In this document: positions 21,471-31,660 of the stretch, piece by piece
Numbering within the stretch: position 1 is the stretch's first letter
Layout: each line of letters starts with the position of its first letter
Assembly (NCBI RefSeq): GCF_023856365.1
Contig: NW_026042428.1
Location: forward strand, 124,001 to 188,000
Origin: Brienomyrus brachyistius
Taxonomy: Eukaryota > Chordata > Actinopteri > Osteoglossiformes > Mormyridae
Direction: 5' to 3'
Length of the DNA stretch: 64,000 bases
Position numbers and translations under genes: made by a program
Notes under the pieces: generated by a model
What the model saw: only the letters and a program-made list of their open reading frames with translations
What the model was told of the DNA's origin: nothing
Database searches by the model: none

Positions 21471-22020
21471 GCAGAGATGCAGCTCAGGGCTTATTCACGC
21501 CGAACTTCCACCTCATCAGACTCCAGCTTCGCTCCTCTTGTCGTCCTTTGTTTAACAAAAAAACGTTTCTGCTGAACTCAGTGTCTGTCGATTGTGGTGA
21601 AATCAGTTACAGAGCCGAACTGGCACAGGACAGCCAGCAATGCCGGAGGCTGTAAGATGAGCACAGCCAGCGTCACCCTGTTCCTCTTAGTTAGCGCAAC
21701 CCTTCCTCAGGTAAAAAGGCTCTTTTAGCGAGCAGCTAACACCATATGTCTATCTAAGAGAACATCAGCGGATGGTGATTTGATTCCACTCGATAATCAT
21801 AGTGAAGTCAAGAGGCAAAAAAAATCCATCACACTCGTGATGCTGACCCCCCACCATATAATGGTGCCCCCCCCAATGTTTGTATACCCAAGATAAAGTC
21901 ATTTACCCCAACCCTAACATGACAATTAGGTAGCCGTAATCTGTAACTTTTTCTGACTGTTTTTTTTTTAATTCCAGCCTTCACTCTTACGGTTCTCCTG
22001 CTGACATGAACAGTAGCCGA
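21471..22020. other. Unassigned sequence
   Basis: A run of 10 T lies at 21960-21969, followed by 'aattccag', an acceptor-like word without a supporting exon. Nothing else seen. Confidence 0.5.
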
Positions 22021-22024
22021 TATT

Positions 22025-22110
22025 CAACACCACACAAACCGCAAACCGTACATTTGCATGGGGCCCCTGAGGTTCAGCCCTCTGTTGGCCAGAAATAGTC
22101 ACTACACTAA
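22025..22110 (+). mobile_element. Dispersed repeat sharing 'gtcactacact', copy 1
   Basis: 'gccctctgttggccagaaat' and then 'agtcactacacta' matches copies at 31560-31660 (opposite strand) and 53925-54090, which keep 'ctgttggccacaaa' and 'agtcactacactgg'. Three copies support an interspersed element of unknown class. Confidence 0.55.
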
Positions 22111-22915
22111 ATAATACATGAATTCCTTATTAGGCGATGCTTGCTCTGCTAACCAGCTACCAACTCTAGCTATTTATTTAGTTTTTAAAACAGGCTTTCT
22201 TTGTAAAGGGCTTTTTTGTATATTTTTATTATTCTGTTTCTGGGGCCAAAGTGACTTTTTTAGTAGAGCCCCTGAACATGAATGCAACACAGCAAATACA
22301 CTGACAGAAGCCTTAATGTGACTGATGAGAAGCCAAGTCACATGATTAAATAGGTATAAGATTTCTCCCCTCACAGGCCTGATATCCCTCTGCTGCCCAT
22401 TCGCATCATCCAGTATTCCAGTATAGGGGATTTTTTTGAGTAACCAAATCCAGTTCCCTATTTGTGATGCATTGTTTAATTTCAGGTCACCGCTGTAGGT
22501 GTATCTCCTGACCAACTCACCTGGATTTATGGAGGAGCCTGGTCAGAAGGTCTGCCACAGCCTGGAGGAGGACATGCTTAAGACATGTGAGACTTGGGGA
22601 AGATGCCTTAGGTTCTCCAGTCCTGGTCATCAGATCTTCTAGAAGAGTCTGGAATGCACTGGAAATTCGAACCTCTCGCTTATTGATTAAAACATTGTTT
22701 TAAAATCACGCCACACGTGATGAGTGAAGCTCAGTTCTTCATTAGGGTACTTCTTCTACATCTTTGTCCATATAGATTTCCCATGATTCCCGGCTTGCCC
22801 TGGCGTGGGACGTCCCCAGGCCCAGTACCCTTGTCCCGCCCCTGTGATCAGGTTGCCACACCTTGGATCCTCCTGGATATTTGCTGAAGAGGAGGGACGT
22901 ACCGTGTACTTCTCC
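22111..22915. other. Unassigned sequence
   Basis: No coding exon, RNA or named repeat found. Confidence 0.5.
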
Positions 22916-23420
22916 ATGTTTCTAATCTGACTGAATGTTTACAGCTGCGCTGTTCATTAACACAGCCGGACTTTTCATTAAATCCTGTTTGTATCGCTCG
23001 CTCATTTTTCCCAGCTTAGCTCAGTTATTATCAGACGGCCATTAATTAAATGTTCGACTGGAAAGGATATTGATTTCTCCTGACGTTACGCCAGTTCAAT
23101 AAACTATAAAGGAAATAAAACGCAAATTAAAATGTAAATCCTACACACCTCTCCGCAGTTTCATAATGCCGGTGGCACTCAAACAGATGTAACTTGAGTA
23201 AATACTCAATCCGGCCATTACACCCGTTTAATTTAACTTCTCTCAGTCATAACGCAGGCTGTGTGAAAGCAGACGGATGAACAAGTTTGGAAATAGACCG
23301 ATGAGAGTGTCTGGCAAAACTAAACGTAATTATTTAAATTCAGTTATTCATAGGAATTCATCAGATTACTAATTATCATTTAATTATCCAAATGGTGCAA
23401 TAAAACTGCCACAATATGAA
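22916..23420. promoter_or_regulatory. Possible conserved non-coding element cluster
   Basis: Includes 'ctgttcattaacacagccgg', 'gacggccattaattaaatg' and 'caaattaaaatgtaaatcc', and later 'cagattactaattatcattt'. About 500 bases of AT-leaning complex DNA without simple repeats. Confidence 0.4.
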
Positions 23421-23521
23421 GGATTAGAAAGGCAACCTGTTCATGCCATAACTCTTTCATTTGGCTACTGAATCCTACAGCATATTCCGGTGAGCATCTA
23501 TACATGGCTTTCAAACTGTAT

Positions 23522-23704
23522 GGGGGGGGGGGGGTTGATATCACGCCTCCGTCTGACGTGAATAAGTAAACGCAGGTCAAACCAAGCACGGGGGAGGGGG
23601 TGCTTGAATAAAATCACTGCAGACGAGGCTAGGTGAGAAATGCTGCCGCTCACTCTCAGCCAATGAGACAAACAGGAGTGGCATGGAAAAACACCCCCCC
23701 CCCC
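23522..23704. repeat. Poly(G) 13 and poly(C) 11 tracts
   Basis: G run 23522-23534 and C run 23694-23704. The DNA between them is unrecognised. Confidence 0.9.
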
Positions 23705-23850
23705 ACCGGAAAGTAGCTGTCTGTCACAGATGTGGATTATGTAACATTAAGCGGGACGAGGCAGCGCCGCTTCCCACCACGCCGGTCCCCGTGTCGACTT
23801 GCCGCTCTCGCTGGGCGCCGAAACAAGTTATTAAGTCTGCCGCCAGCAAT

Positions 23851-24390
23851 AAGGGTGATCATATTTAAATTGAATTAAATCAATTATCTTTGATGATTTC
23901 CAAATGAAAGGTAAGACAAATTACCTTCCTCCATGGCGACGCGCTCCTCTCCTTAATGTCTGGCCGGGTAATTAGTTACACTCTGAAAACGCACAGCCCC
24001 TATCAAGTCACATTAATGATTTTGTTGCTGAAATTAATGTAGATATTAAAAATTACATTTCTGACCATAATCTCCGTAACTCAAATTAAATATTAACGGT
24101 GGGCTGTCCATGGCCGAGATGGAATTTGTCCTCTGAAGTGTTTTTATTAATCAGCGGCGGTATGGAGGTGGCCCCCGTCCCATCTGCCCCCTGCCGCCCG
24201 CATCCCCGCCGTCGCTCCCCGCCATTTATTTTGCGTGGCGTAATTCTATTTATAAATGAAAAAACCTTATTAAAAGGAGACAAGAAAAATTAGTTGCCGG
24301 CGTCGGCCTGGTGGCGGCGGAGCGAAATGAGCAGGCTAAGGCAAAGTGACATTTACAAATTACCTGCTAATTTAAATGGGGGTGAGGGAT
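23851..24390. promoter_or_regulatory. Strong candidate conserved non-coding element
   Basis: The block starts with 'ttaaattgaattaaatcaat' and a TCF/LEF-like CTTTGAT near 23889. A small perfect inverted repeat AAGGTAA/TTACCTT follows at 23908-23927. Then come 'gggtaattagttacactctg', 'cacattaatgattttgttgc', 'gaaattaatgtagatatt' and 'attacctgctaatttaaatg'. The density of homeodomain-type cores in non-repetitive sequence is among the highest in the window. Confidence 0.45.
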
Positions 24391-25299
24391 GGCGCTACTG
24401 AGCTGCCCTGACGGGGGGGCCGGCCAGTGGCCACGGAGCCCCCTCCCCAACGTCCACGCGACCCCCATGTAGGACAGGGGAGGGCAGCGATGGGGTCACA
24501 CCATTGTCAGGGGGGGGTGTTCCAGCTTTGGTGCTGGAGGTGTAGCGTATTCCTGATAGACCTCATTGGAACGGTACCCCCCCCCCCAGAACATTTGACA
24601 CCCTATTGGCATGTCCAAAATGCGACTCACTAGCATCAGGCTCAGAAAAAAGCTACCCCACCCCGGCTCATTATGACCTGCCTGGGAACACATCTGTCCA
24701 CATCTGTCTCACAGGCAGAGCCGGGGATGAGGGATAATCACCCCGTCGGCCTCTCGGCTGCTGCTTGGACCGGCCCGTTTAACCGCAGCCAAAGCAATTA
24801 AAGACAGAGCAGGTCCCCGTGCCGGTGGTGGGGGGGAGTGGAACATGAACATGGATGCAGGTCAGTTGGGGGCAGCCTGAGACTCCCCCCCCCCCCCCCC
24901 CAAGCTTGGAGCCCCCCTGGGAAGCCGACGCAAAGCTGCCGTCACGATCAGTAGAACGAGAGGGGCGACTCCGCATGCTACCTGGGGTTTACGTTTGCTC
25001 ACAGCTCCACCTGCTTGTGACAAAGGGACATTGACGGTCCCCCCCACCGGATAAACCCTCAGCCGGCTCCCTCCGGTGGCCTGGTGGGGAGGGGGGGGTG
25101 TCCCCTGGACATGTGACTGACTCAAACTGTTTGCATGAAACCAGGTCCGGTATTATGACAGGTCAAGACATTAAAGATCACTGTAATTCCCACATTTTAT
25201 AAACCTGAACACAACAAAGATCAGAATCAGAATAATCCCTAAAAATGTGAGCCTCCCCACCCTCACCCCCCCCAGCCTAAATATACTCAGCGGCTTTTT
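24391..25299. other. Unassigned G/C-run-rich sequence
   Basis: C runs of 11 (24577-24587) and 17 (24885-24901). No gene recognised. Confidence 0.5.
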
Positions 25300-26160
25300 C
25301 AAAACGAATTTGAGAATGGACTGAGAAATTTCACAGATGAAACAGCTGAAGAGGAAATAAAAACATATGAAGTATGAAAAGAGCTAGAGAGCAGGAGAAC
25401 GCGGAGAACATCCTGCTTCCCGTTGAATGTAGGCTTCAGAACTGCTGAACGCGTTCCCGTAATTAAATGTTAAGCTTTAAGGATAATAGACCTATAAATC
25501 TCATTAAATTTAATCTCTGGAGTGCTTATAGACGCGGGTCACATGCACACACAAGCAACGAAACATATTCATGACATTGTAAATGGAAATTGTTACAGAG
25601 GCAGGACAGTGTGAGCAACGACAAAAGGGCATTAAATCACATTTGAAAATAATAGCTCAGTAAATGCTTCTTTTAAAAGTGCAGCTTTTACAACAAACAA
25701 ACAGTGTTGGGGGGAGGGGAGAGAAAAAGTTGTTATTTTAATGAGAACACAATTAAAGTAGCGAAAGCGTTCCAGGAGCACTAATGTTAGTCGTTCTCCA
25801 ACCTTGTGCTAACTTCAATTATCACTCACCTCTCCCATGCTTTCAGATGTAATTAAAGTAGCTTAGTTGTGCTCGACGATGCAAGCAGCTCTATTTAATC
25901 GCTAACGCTACTTTCCCAAACTATTAATGACTTTCCAGGACACGTGTTTATGCAGAATTATATCAGTAATTATCTCTGCCGCTAATTCCGCACTGCTGGG
26001 CCTGCGATTCGGGCCCTGCACCTCCTGCCCAGAGAGGAAGCTGGACCCCCCCTGCCCAGTTACACATGGGGGGGGGCACAGAAGACGTGCAGCCTGACCG
26101 GTATAGCGCCAGCTCCCCAGGCAGAGTATAACGTTTAATTTACGCACGAGACCGGGACAC
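25300..26160. promoter_or_regulatory. Strong candidate conserved non-coding element cluster
   Basis: Words include 'cccgtaattaaatgttaagc', 'ctcattaaatttaatctctg', 'cttcaattatcactcacc' and 'atatcagtaattatctctgc'. The 12-mer AATTAAAGTAGC occurs twice, at 25751 and 25851, exactly 100 bases apart. Repeats are nearly absent. Confidence 0.45.
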
Positions 26161-26399
26161 TGCCCCGGGAAGAGAACTCCGAATGTGAATTTGAATTAAT
26201 AATCCAGAAAATTTAAGGTATTTGCAGAGCTGGCTTTCTGTATCGACACCTCCTAGACAGGGCGCCCCCCCCCCGCCGCTTCCCAAAAGCCCCACTCACC
26301 TGTGCTGATTTGCTATTTTAATAACCTGCCTCTGTTTAGGTTGCCCTGGGCAACGCAGGGGTCACATGGGCAAGCCCGCCGTCATGGAGCCACAGCCTG

Positions 26400-26610
26400 T
26401 GTGATGATGATTTATTCAAACGCGGTTTAAAAAGCCGCAGCCTCTTCCCTCACCACCCTAATGTAGCTGCGGCCTCATTCATAACTGTCAGCAACTTATT
26501 CATCTGGTCCCTGGCTTATTAAGTCGAAAATTGTACATAAAATGCATTTTCCGGCCAGAGAGCCAGAGTTCTCATTTCTGTCAACAGATACTAGCAATCA
26601 GCTTTTTTTA
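26400..26610. promoter_or_regulatory. Possible conserved non-coding element
   Basis: 'atgatgatttattcaaacgc', 'gcctcattcataactgtcag' and 'acataaaatgcattttccgg' occur in complex sequence between G/C-rich flanks. Texture evidence only. Confidence 0.35.
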
Positions 26611-27174
26611 AGGATCCAGGAAGGGCCAGGGAGTGGGGGGTAAAAGCACATTGTGGATAACCGGCCAGGGGGGTGTCACCTCCTGTGAGGATGCCCCGCC
26701 CCTTCGGGGGTGACCGGGGGCTCGGCAGATCGGGCAGCTCAATCATGGCCGCGGGAGGTGGGGGAGTAGCCATGACCATGACCCAAAGGGGACAGAAACA
26801 CAACTAAAGAAGAACTGAAAGGAAACGAATAAATCGGAGCAGGAGGGGCAGCACTGGGCGCTAATACCGGGGCGGCAGGGGCAGAGCGTGGCGTGTTTGG
26901 ACGCTCGCTGACCTCCACAGTCACATGACCACCAGATTCAAATTGCTAAGTTAGATTTTCCAACACCAGCTGCTGCAGCACCTCCCCACCCACCCACCTG
27001 TCACCCCCTCCTCCACCCCCTAGTCAGCCCCTATCCACCTCTATCCAGCCATTATTAATGAGTCTGATCCTGACCCACCCCCCCCCCCTCCACTACTTGC
27101 CAAGTCCATCAGCAGGTCAAACCTTTGACCCCCATCCCCACCCCCGCCGTCCATGTTCAGAGGTCAGCCCCAGG
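26611..27174. other. Unassigned G/C-rich sequence
   Basis: An 11-C run lies at 27078-27088. No gene recognised. Confidence 0.5.
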
Positions 27175-27218
27175 TGATGGACCGTGACTGATGGACCGTG
27201 ACTGATGGACCGTGACTG
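27175..27218. repeat. Three tandem copies of a 14-bp unit
   Basis: Perfect copies of 'tgatggaccgtgac' start at 27175, 27189 and 27203. Confidence 0.95.
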
Positions 27219-27609
27219 CAGACCAGCCGACCACAACTGCAAACACAAGAAGGAGAGAGAGACCACGCCCCATGGCAGTGGCATTGCCAGGGACGTATCT
27301 GCGGAGGAGACAAGATGTTCGGTAATACGACTGAGTCACGGAGCTGTGAAGCAGACTGCCGATCCGGGAGCCAGGCAGGAGCCAAGAATGAGAGAAATAA
27401 TTAGCGTGATGAAACAGGCGCGCTAATGCGTCCAAAAGGGACCAGGCACCCATGTAAATCAAGCAGCCAGCACTTTTACAGGAGACACTGAGAAAGGAAG
27501 AGCATGAGCCTTAATCAGGCACCCGAGCGCTTTGCTGCCGAGAACCAGTTACGCTCGGCTCTCTGAAAAGCCTCGAGTCTGACCTCCGAGCCCATCCACG
27601 CCATCGCTG
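27219..27609. other. Unassigned sequence
   Basis: Complex sequence with words such as 'gagagaaataattagcgtga'. No gene seen. Confidence 0.45.
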
Positions 27610-27850
27610 TTTTGTATTTCTTTTTGTTTCTTACCCAAACAGGTGTCTGGTTTATCTTCAAAAGTGGCGGAGCGCGCGCTGCCGTCGGAGGAGAGCAAAC
27701 AGACGGGGCCTCGCTCTCGACAGAGCGCGGCCCCCGCGGGGACCGGCAGCCAACCCCGCGCGACAATGCGCTGCCGTGGCACCTTGCGCTTCATTTACGA
27801 TGCTGAAACAAAACAATGGCAAAGCAAGCTTCTCTAAATGTACGTGGCTG
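27610..27850 (+). other. CpG-rich patch behind a splice-acceptor-like signal (possible exon)
   Basis: A polypyrimidine stretch ('gtatttctttttgtttctta' then 'cccaaacag') ends at 27642. The following 195 bases are open in one frame to a stop at 27835-27837, reading VSGLSSKVAERALPSEE at the start and RFIYDAETKQWQSKLL at the end. The first two thirds are very CpG-rich for this window ('gcggagcgcgcgctgccgtc'). This could be a terminal exon of a gene or non-coding RNA, or a small CpG island. I do not recognise the peptide. Confidence 0.25.
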
Positions 27851-27958
27851 TCGTCGGACTGCCTGCCTGACATACACCTTCCTCCGGGTTTTTGCGGGAG
27901 TTTCACTGAGAGTCCGAAGCTCTCTGCAACAATAATAATAAGAATAATAGCGAGCAAC

Positions 27959-28004
27959 AACAATAATCGCAACAATTATTGTTTTTATTGTCGCTGTTAT
28001 TGTT
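27959..28004. other. Imperfect inverted repeat, 20-base arms
   Basis: The arm starting 'aacaataatcgcaacaatta' (27959-27978) pairs at about 16 of 20 positions with 27985-28004 across a 6-base loop. The low-complexity AAC/ATT content makes chance plausible. Confidence 0.5.
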
Positions 28005-28009
28005 ATGGT

Positions 28010-28215
28010 GGTGGACTGGTGTGTGGTTCAGCAGGTTCTAACAGTGTCCCTGTAATCAGAAGGTCACCAATTTGAATCCCACGGTCAGTGCAAAAATTTC
28101 ACCACTGGGCCATTGAGCACGGTCCGTCATCCAAAATTCCTCTAGGTACTGACCTTGCCTTCTCAAAAAATGGGTGCCGCTCTGGATAAAAGTCTCTGCT
28201 AAATAAATGAAATAA
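28010..28215 (+). mobile_element. tRNA-derived SINE, diverged copy
   Basis: An A-box-like 'gtgtggttcagcagg' lies at about 28021, then 'ggtcaccaatttgaatccc' with a decayed B box ending at 28080. 'ggccattgagcacggtccg' follows, then the ending 'ctggataaaagtctctgcta' with an AAATAAATGAAATAAT tail. The order is the same as in the copy at 20641-20850. Confidence 0.82.
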
Positions 28216-28321
28216 TAATAGCCACCAGTGTTGTTGGGTTGAATCCCATGTTCTCTTTGTGTTGTGCAGCTCTTATCTCATTACCAGTTATGCTAACTGG
28301 TGTCTCAGAAGTGCCAGTATA

Positions 28322-28447
28322 GTATGACTGTGAGTGCAAGTGCCCTAGGAGGCCTCCCATCCATGGTGCCCCCCCCCAGGCTCCAGGCCCTCCAAGACCC
28401 AGACTAGGATAAACAGTCAGAAGAATGTTGGAATACAGATGAGTGCA
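28322..28447 (+). mobile_element. Degenerate copy of the dispersed tail seen at 1-152
   Basis: 'gtgagtgcaagtgccctagg', 'ggctccaggccctccaagac', 'ctaggataaacagtcagaag' and 'tggaatacagatg' follow the order of the first copy (gtgtgccctgtgatg, ggctccggactcc, aggataagcagtttgg, aatagacggatg), heavily diverged. Confidence 0.5.
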
Positions 28448-28639
28448 ACGGATTATAATTCCGGTCTGGTACTGGTGCATTTTTCAACAATATGGATTAC
28501 AAGAAACCCTTTGACTGATGACTCTGCAATCCGGGGCCGTGACTATTTAATGGACTCCACCCTCTGTGGCCGGTGAGAGGACAGGAGATGTGAAAAAAGG
28601 AAAGTAGATGGTGTGAAACAAAGTAAGAATAGCTGGGAC

Positions 28640-29000
28640 ATGTAAGTGCATTATGTCATGGCAATAAAGCGTAACTCATTACCGCGAAGGCCTTTCAGGC
28701 AAACGAGTGAAAACAAGTTATCCTTGACCCACAGAAACTCACTAACGAATTTAGCAAAAAAAAAAAAAACCTTACAATTAACATACCCAACCTAATTAAC
28801 GTTCATATTTTTTCCTTTTCTTGTTCTCTGTTCCTCTTTTGAGAAGTGCTTCATTTGAAAATATGAATTATGCAAATTGATGGCTTAGGGTAAGATGAAA
28901 TTAATAGGACTTGCGCAAATTAAACAATATGAAATCAAAGAGGCAGGGAATGGGAGAAAGCGAGAGCGATTCGCTTAACAGCCCTCAACTCCAACCATTC
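28640..29000. promoter_or_regulatory. Possible conserved non-coding element with perfect octamer site
   Basis: A perfect POU octamer ATGCAAAT lies at 28870-28877, within 'gaattatgcaaattgatggc'. Surrounding words include 'gatgaaattaataggacttg' and 'gcgcaaattaaacaatatg'. A run of 14 A at 28756-28769 interrupts the block. Confidence 0.35.
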
Positions 29001-30099
29001 ATGCCAGATTTTTTTTTCCACAAGAGAACATCCAACACTGGTATGTTACACAAACCTGCACATCTAGGCACGGCTACAAAGCTAGTGGAAATGTGAGCAG
29101 GGAATTCCTGGGATATGTGCAACAATGGTACCTGGGACCAGCTATAATTTGAAGGGGGACACCCTGACATATTAATACGTGTCACTTTCATTGGAAGGCG
29201 AAGGAAGAGCTCCATAAACAAGATCTCACCTTGAAAGCATGTCTGGAAACAATCCAGACCGAGGTCCTCAGGATGGGACCCTGTGGACACTCATCTCACT
29301 AAAGCTAAAATCAGACAAGTCCTCAAACATCATGGTGAACATCTGCAGCCTCACTAACAGCCTGCGCAGGCTGAGCATCAAAGCGTCTGAGTAAAGTATT
29401 AACACTCATAGCCATTAGAGGGTCCTCTGAATTCATCCGTAATAATCAGCAAGGCTCTCTCCCATGGAAAACTCTGGAAGCATTCATTTGGCGATGATGG
29501 TTATTGAATGTGTTGTTTTTTTATCGTCTGTATACTTCGCTGTTAAAAAGGAAAAAACAGGCTCCTCAAGGCAAGAAAACGATATGCCCCCGTCAGCCGT
29601 GTATGGGCCCCCTGCTTGTGCCTCACAAGGGCCCCGTTCTGACTCCCCCCGCTCTAAGGAACGCTCTAAAAAAGCCCTCCCCAGTCACATCGTCCAGAGA
29701 GATCCTGCCAGATAAGCGAGGCCTCGTCTCCTCCGCCGCTGGTTTATAAATCCTGGGAGAGGTCCGAATTCCGGGAGGTCAGGGGGACCGTTAAATCTCG
29801 TACAAGGCCCCCGCGGGAACTGGCAGCGCCTCGCTAAATTAAAAGCGTGGGGCGGAGCACACAGATAAGAGCGGCTTGTAACCCAAGCCAAGGCAAACAA
29901 GGGTGGCATCGATCTTCAGCCAGAGAAACTGCTCCTTTAGCTCAAAAGGCTCCTCGTGGACTTTCCACTCTCCGAGCAAAAACACAGCCCCGCCGAACAC
30001 GGACCTCCTCTCACACCGGGTCCGCCTCAGAAAGGGGCAGAACTCGCAGCAATTCCCGTCGCTGTTATTTGTGCGTTCGCCCGTCACAGTCAGCCGCTC
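29001..30099. other. Unassigned sequence
   Basis: No coding exon recognised. The open frames here are short and of mixed composition without a known domain. Confidence 0.5.
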
Positions 30100-30300
30100 G
30101 CTGTACCGTGAGGGATGAAACTAATTATCCCTGTTTCATTTCCACATGAAATATCTGTGACCAAACACAGTGAAATCCGGCTGGCCTAAGAAATATATTA
30201 CTTCATATGAGCAGGGAAAGATCCACGTGTGATCCATGATGGTATTCTTTTTTCATCTTCGCCTAACTTTGAAGACGACGCAGAGTTACAGCGTCGGGGC
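30100..30300. promoter_or_regulatory. Weak candidate non-coding element
   Basis: 'gaaactaattatccctgttt' is followed by 'tttccacatgaaatatctgt' in complex sequence. Weak, motif-level support. Confidence 0.25.
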
Positions 30301-30599
30301 AGATTTCAAGGGAGCACCTCGTGTAATGAGTGAGTAAAAATCTCGGAATTATACTTTAAGGGGACAAAAGAGTCTCGGCAGGACCACCCTGTGTTTGCCT
30401 TTCCGGGCTGTAAACAGAAACCTTTACTGTGTCTCACCAAGGGACCGGGCCAGGCAGTGGCCTGCACACGACCGCAGCCCACCAACACATTCCTCTAACG
30501 GACTCTAACGTTACGCCCAGTGCTGATGTCATACTGCAGGACATTTAATCAGTACCCAACCACACCCCCCAACACAGAGCCCCCCCCTCCATCTCTGTA
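30301..30599. other. Unassigned sequence
   Basis: Nothing recognised. Confidence 0.45.
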
Positions 30600-31500
30600 A
30601 ATTAAATCCACATTAAAAATGGACTATTTGGAAATAAAAAAGGGTCGCGATCGTGGCGACGCAGTGACGCGGGTAATGGGTCGCTCCCTGGGCCATTTTT
30701 AGCCCCAAATGCTAATGCGGTTTACTCTCTCCAGCGTGAGCGATAAGAGGGAGATAAAGTGCCTTCCAGCGCCTCTTGCTGGTCGGACGACGCGTTTCGC
30801 TACATTTGCCTGCCTTTCCCTCATCTTTTTCCCCGTTACGAGGAAAATCCATTTGCTAAAAGCCTCCTTTTTCCCGCTACCTGTCACAAGCCGAGAGCGA
30901 CTTCACAAAGGTGCCTTTTGATCATGATTAACTGCGGAAAATCTGATTATTCCATCCTGCCGCTTTAAAGCCCCCACCGGTTCTTCATCACAACCCCCCC
31001 CACACACCAGGCTGACAATAATTGTGTTTTTTCTCTTTTCTTGTTTCAGAATCATTATATTTTTTCTTTCTCTCACCATCAAGACACCATTAGGAGACTT
31101 CGGAGCAAATTGAGACTGAGGACGGAGGGGGCCGTGCAGGCAGAGGGCATTCGTCGGTGTATCTGCGTGAGCGAGACGCGCTAATTCCACTGAGTGGGGC
31201 CCTTCATTAAGGCTGGTTCCTGCCCTACAGGAAAGAGCCCCCTATTCCTCCAGCAATAAGCAGAGCCAATCAATAGCACTTTTTTCCTTTCCTCTAATGG
31301 GCAGTTGCTGCTTTGCTTTCCCACGCCTAGAAAAACGGCAGTAAAACGCGATTCCGCCTCAGCACCCTGGCCGATAATGCACCCCCCCCCTGCTTTTTTT
31401 CTGAATGGCATTCGGCTAAATTGAGTATGGATTTAACATCAAAGGTTTCATTAATTTTTCAAATGAGATATTAAAGTCGATATTTCAAATGAGAGGTAAC
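30600..31500. promoter_or_regulatory. Strong candidate conserved non-coding element cluster
   Basis: Nine hundred bases of complex sequence, almost free of simple repeats. Words include 'tccacattaaaaatggacta', 'gccccaaatgctaatgcggt', 'gatcatgattaactgcgg', 'gccaatcaatagcac', a TCF/LEF-like ATCAAAG at 31438-31444 and 'gtttcattaatttttcaaat'. A pyrimidine-AG word at about 31027-31050 resembles a splice acceptor, but the downstream frames close quickly. Confidence 0.45.
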
Positions 31501-31559
31501 CTCGGTCTGATCACTTAAAAACTGTCCCATGAGTCAAAGAGACTGGCCACTACGACCAG

Positions 31560-31660
31560 GGAACACATTGCTGTTTCTAGGCTCCCCCCCCCCCAGTGTA
31601 GTGACTCTTTGTGGCCAACAGGGGGCCCTCAAACCTTGAGGGCCCCATGTGAGTGTTCGC
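31560..31660 (-). mobile_element. Dispersed repeat sharing 'gtcactacact', copy 2
   Basis: On the minus strand it reads 'cctgttggccacaaagagtc' then 'actacactgggg', matching copies at 22025-22110 and 53925-54090. A run of 11 C (31584-31594) adjoins the core. Confidence 0.5.

Noticed and set aside
31020..31190. Possible exon after 'ctcttttcttgtttcag'
   Set aside because: The acceptor-like signal is good, but the frames behind it are low complexity or close early, and the block reads better as non-coding regulatory DNA.
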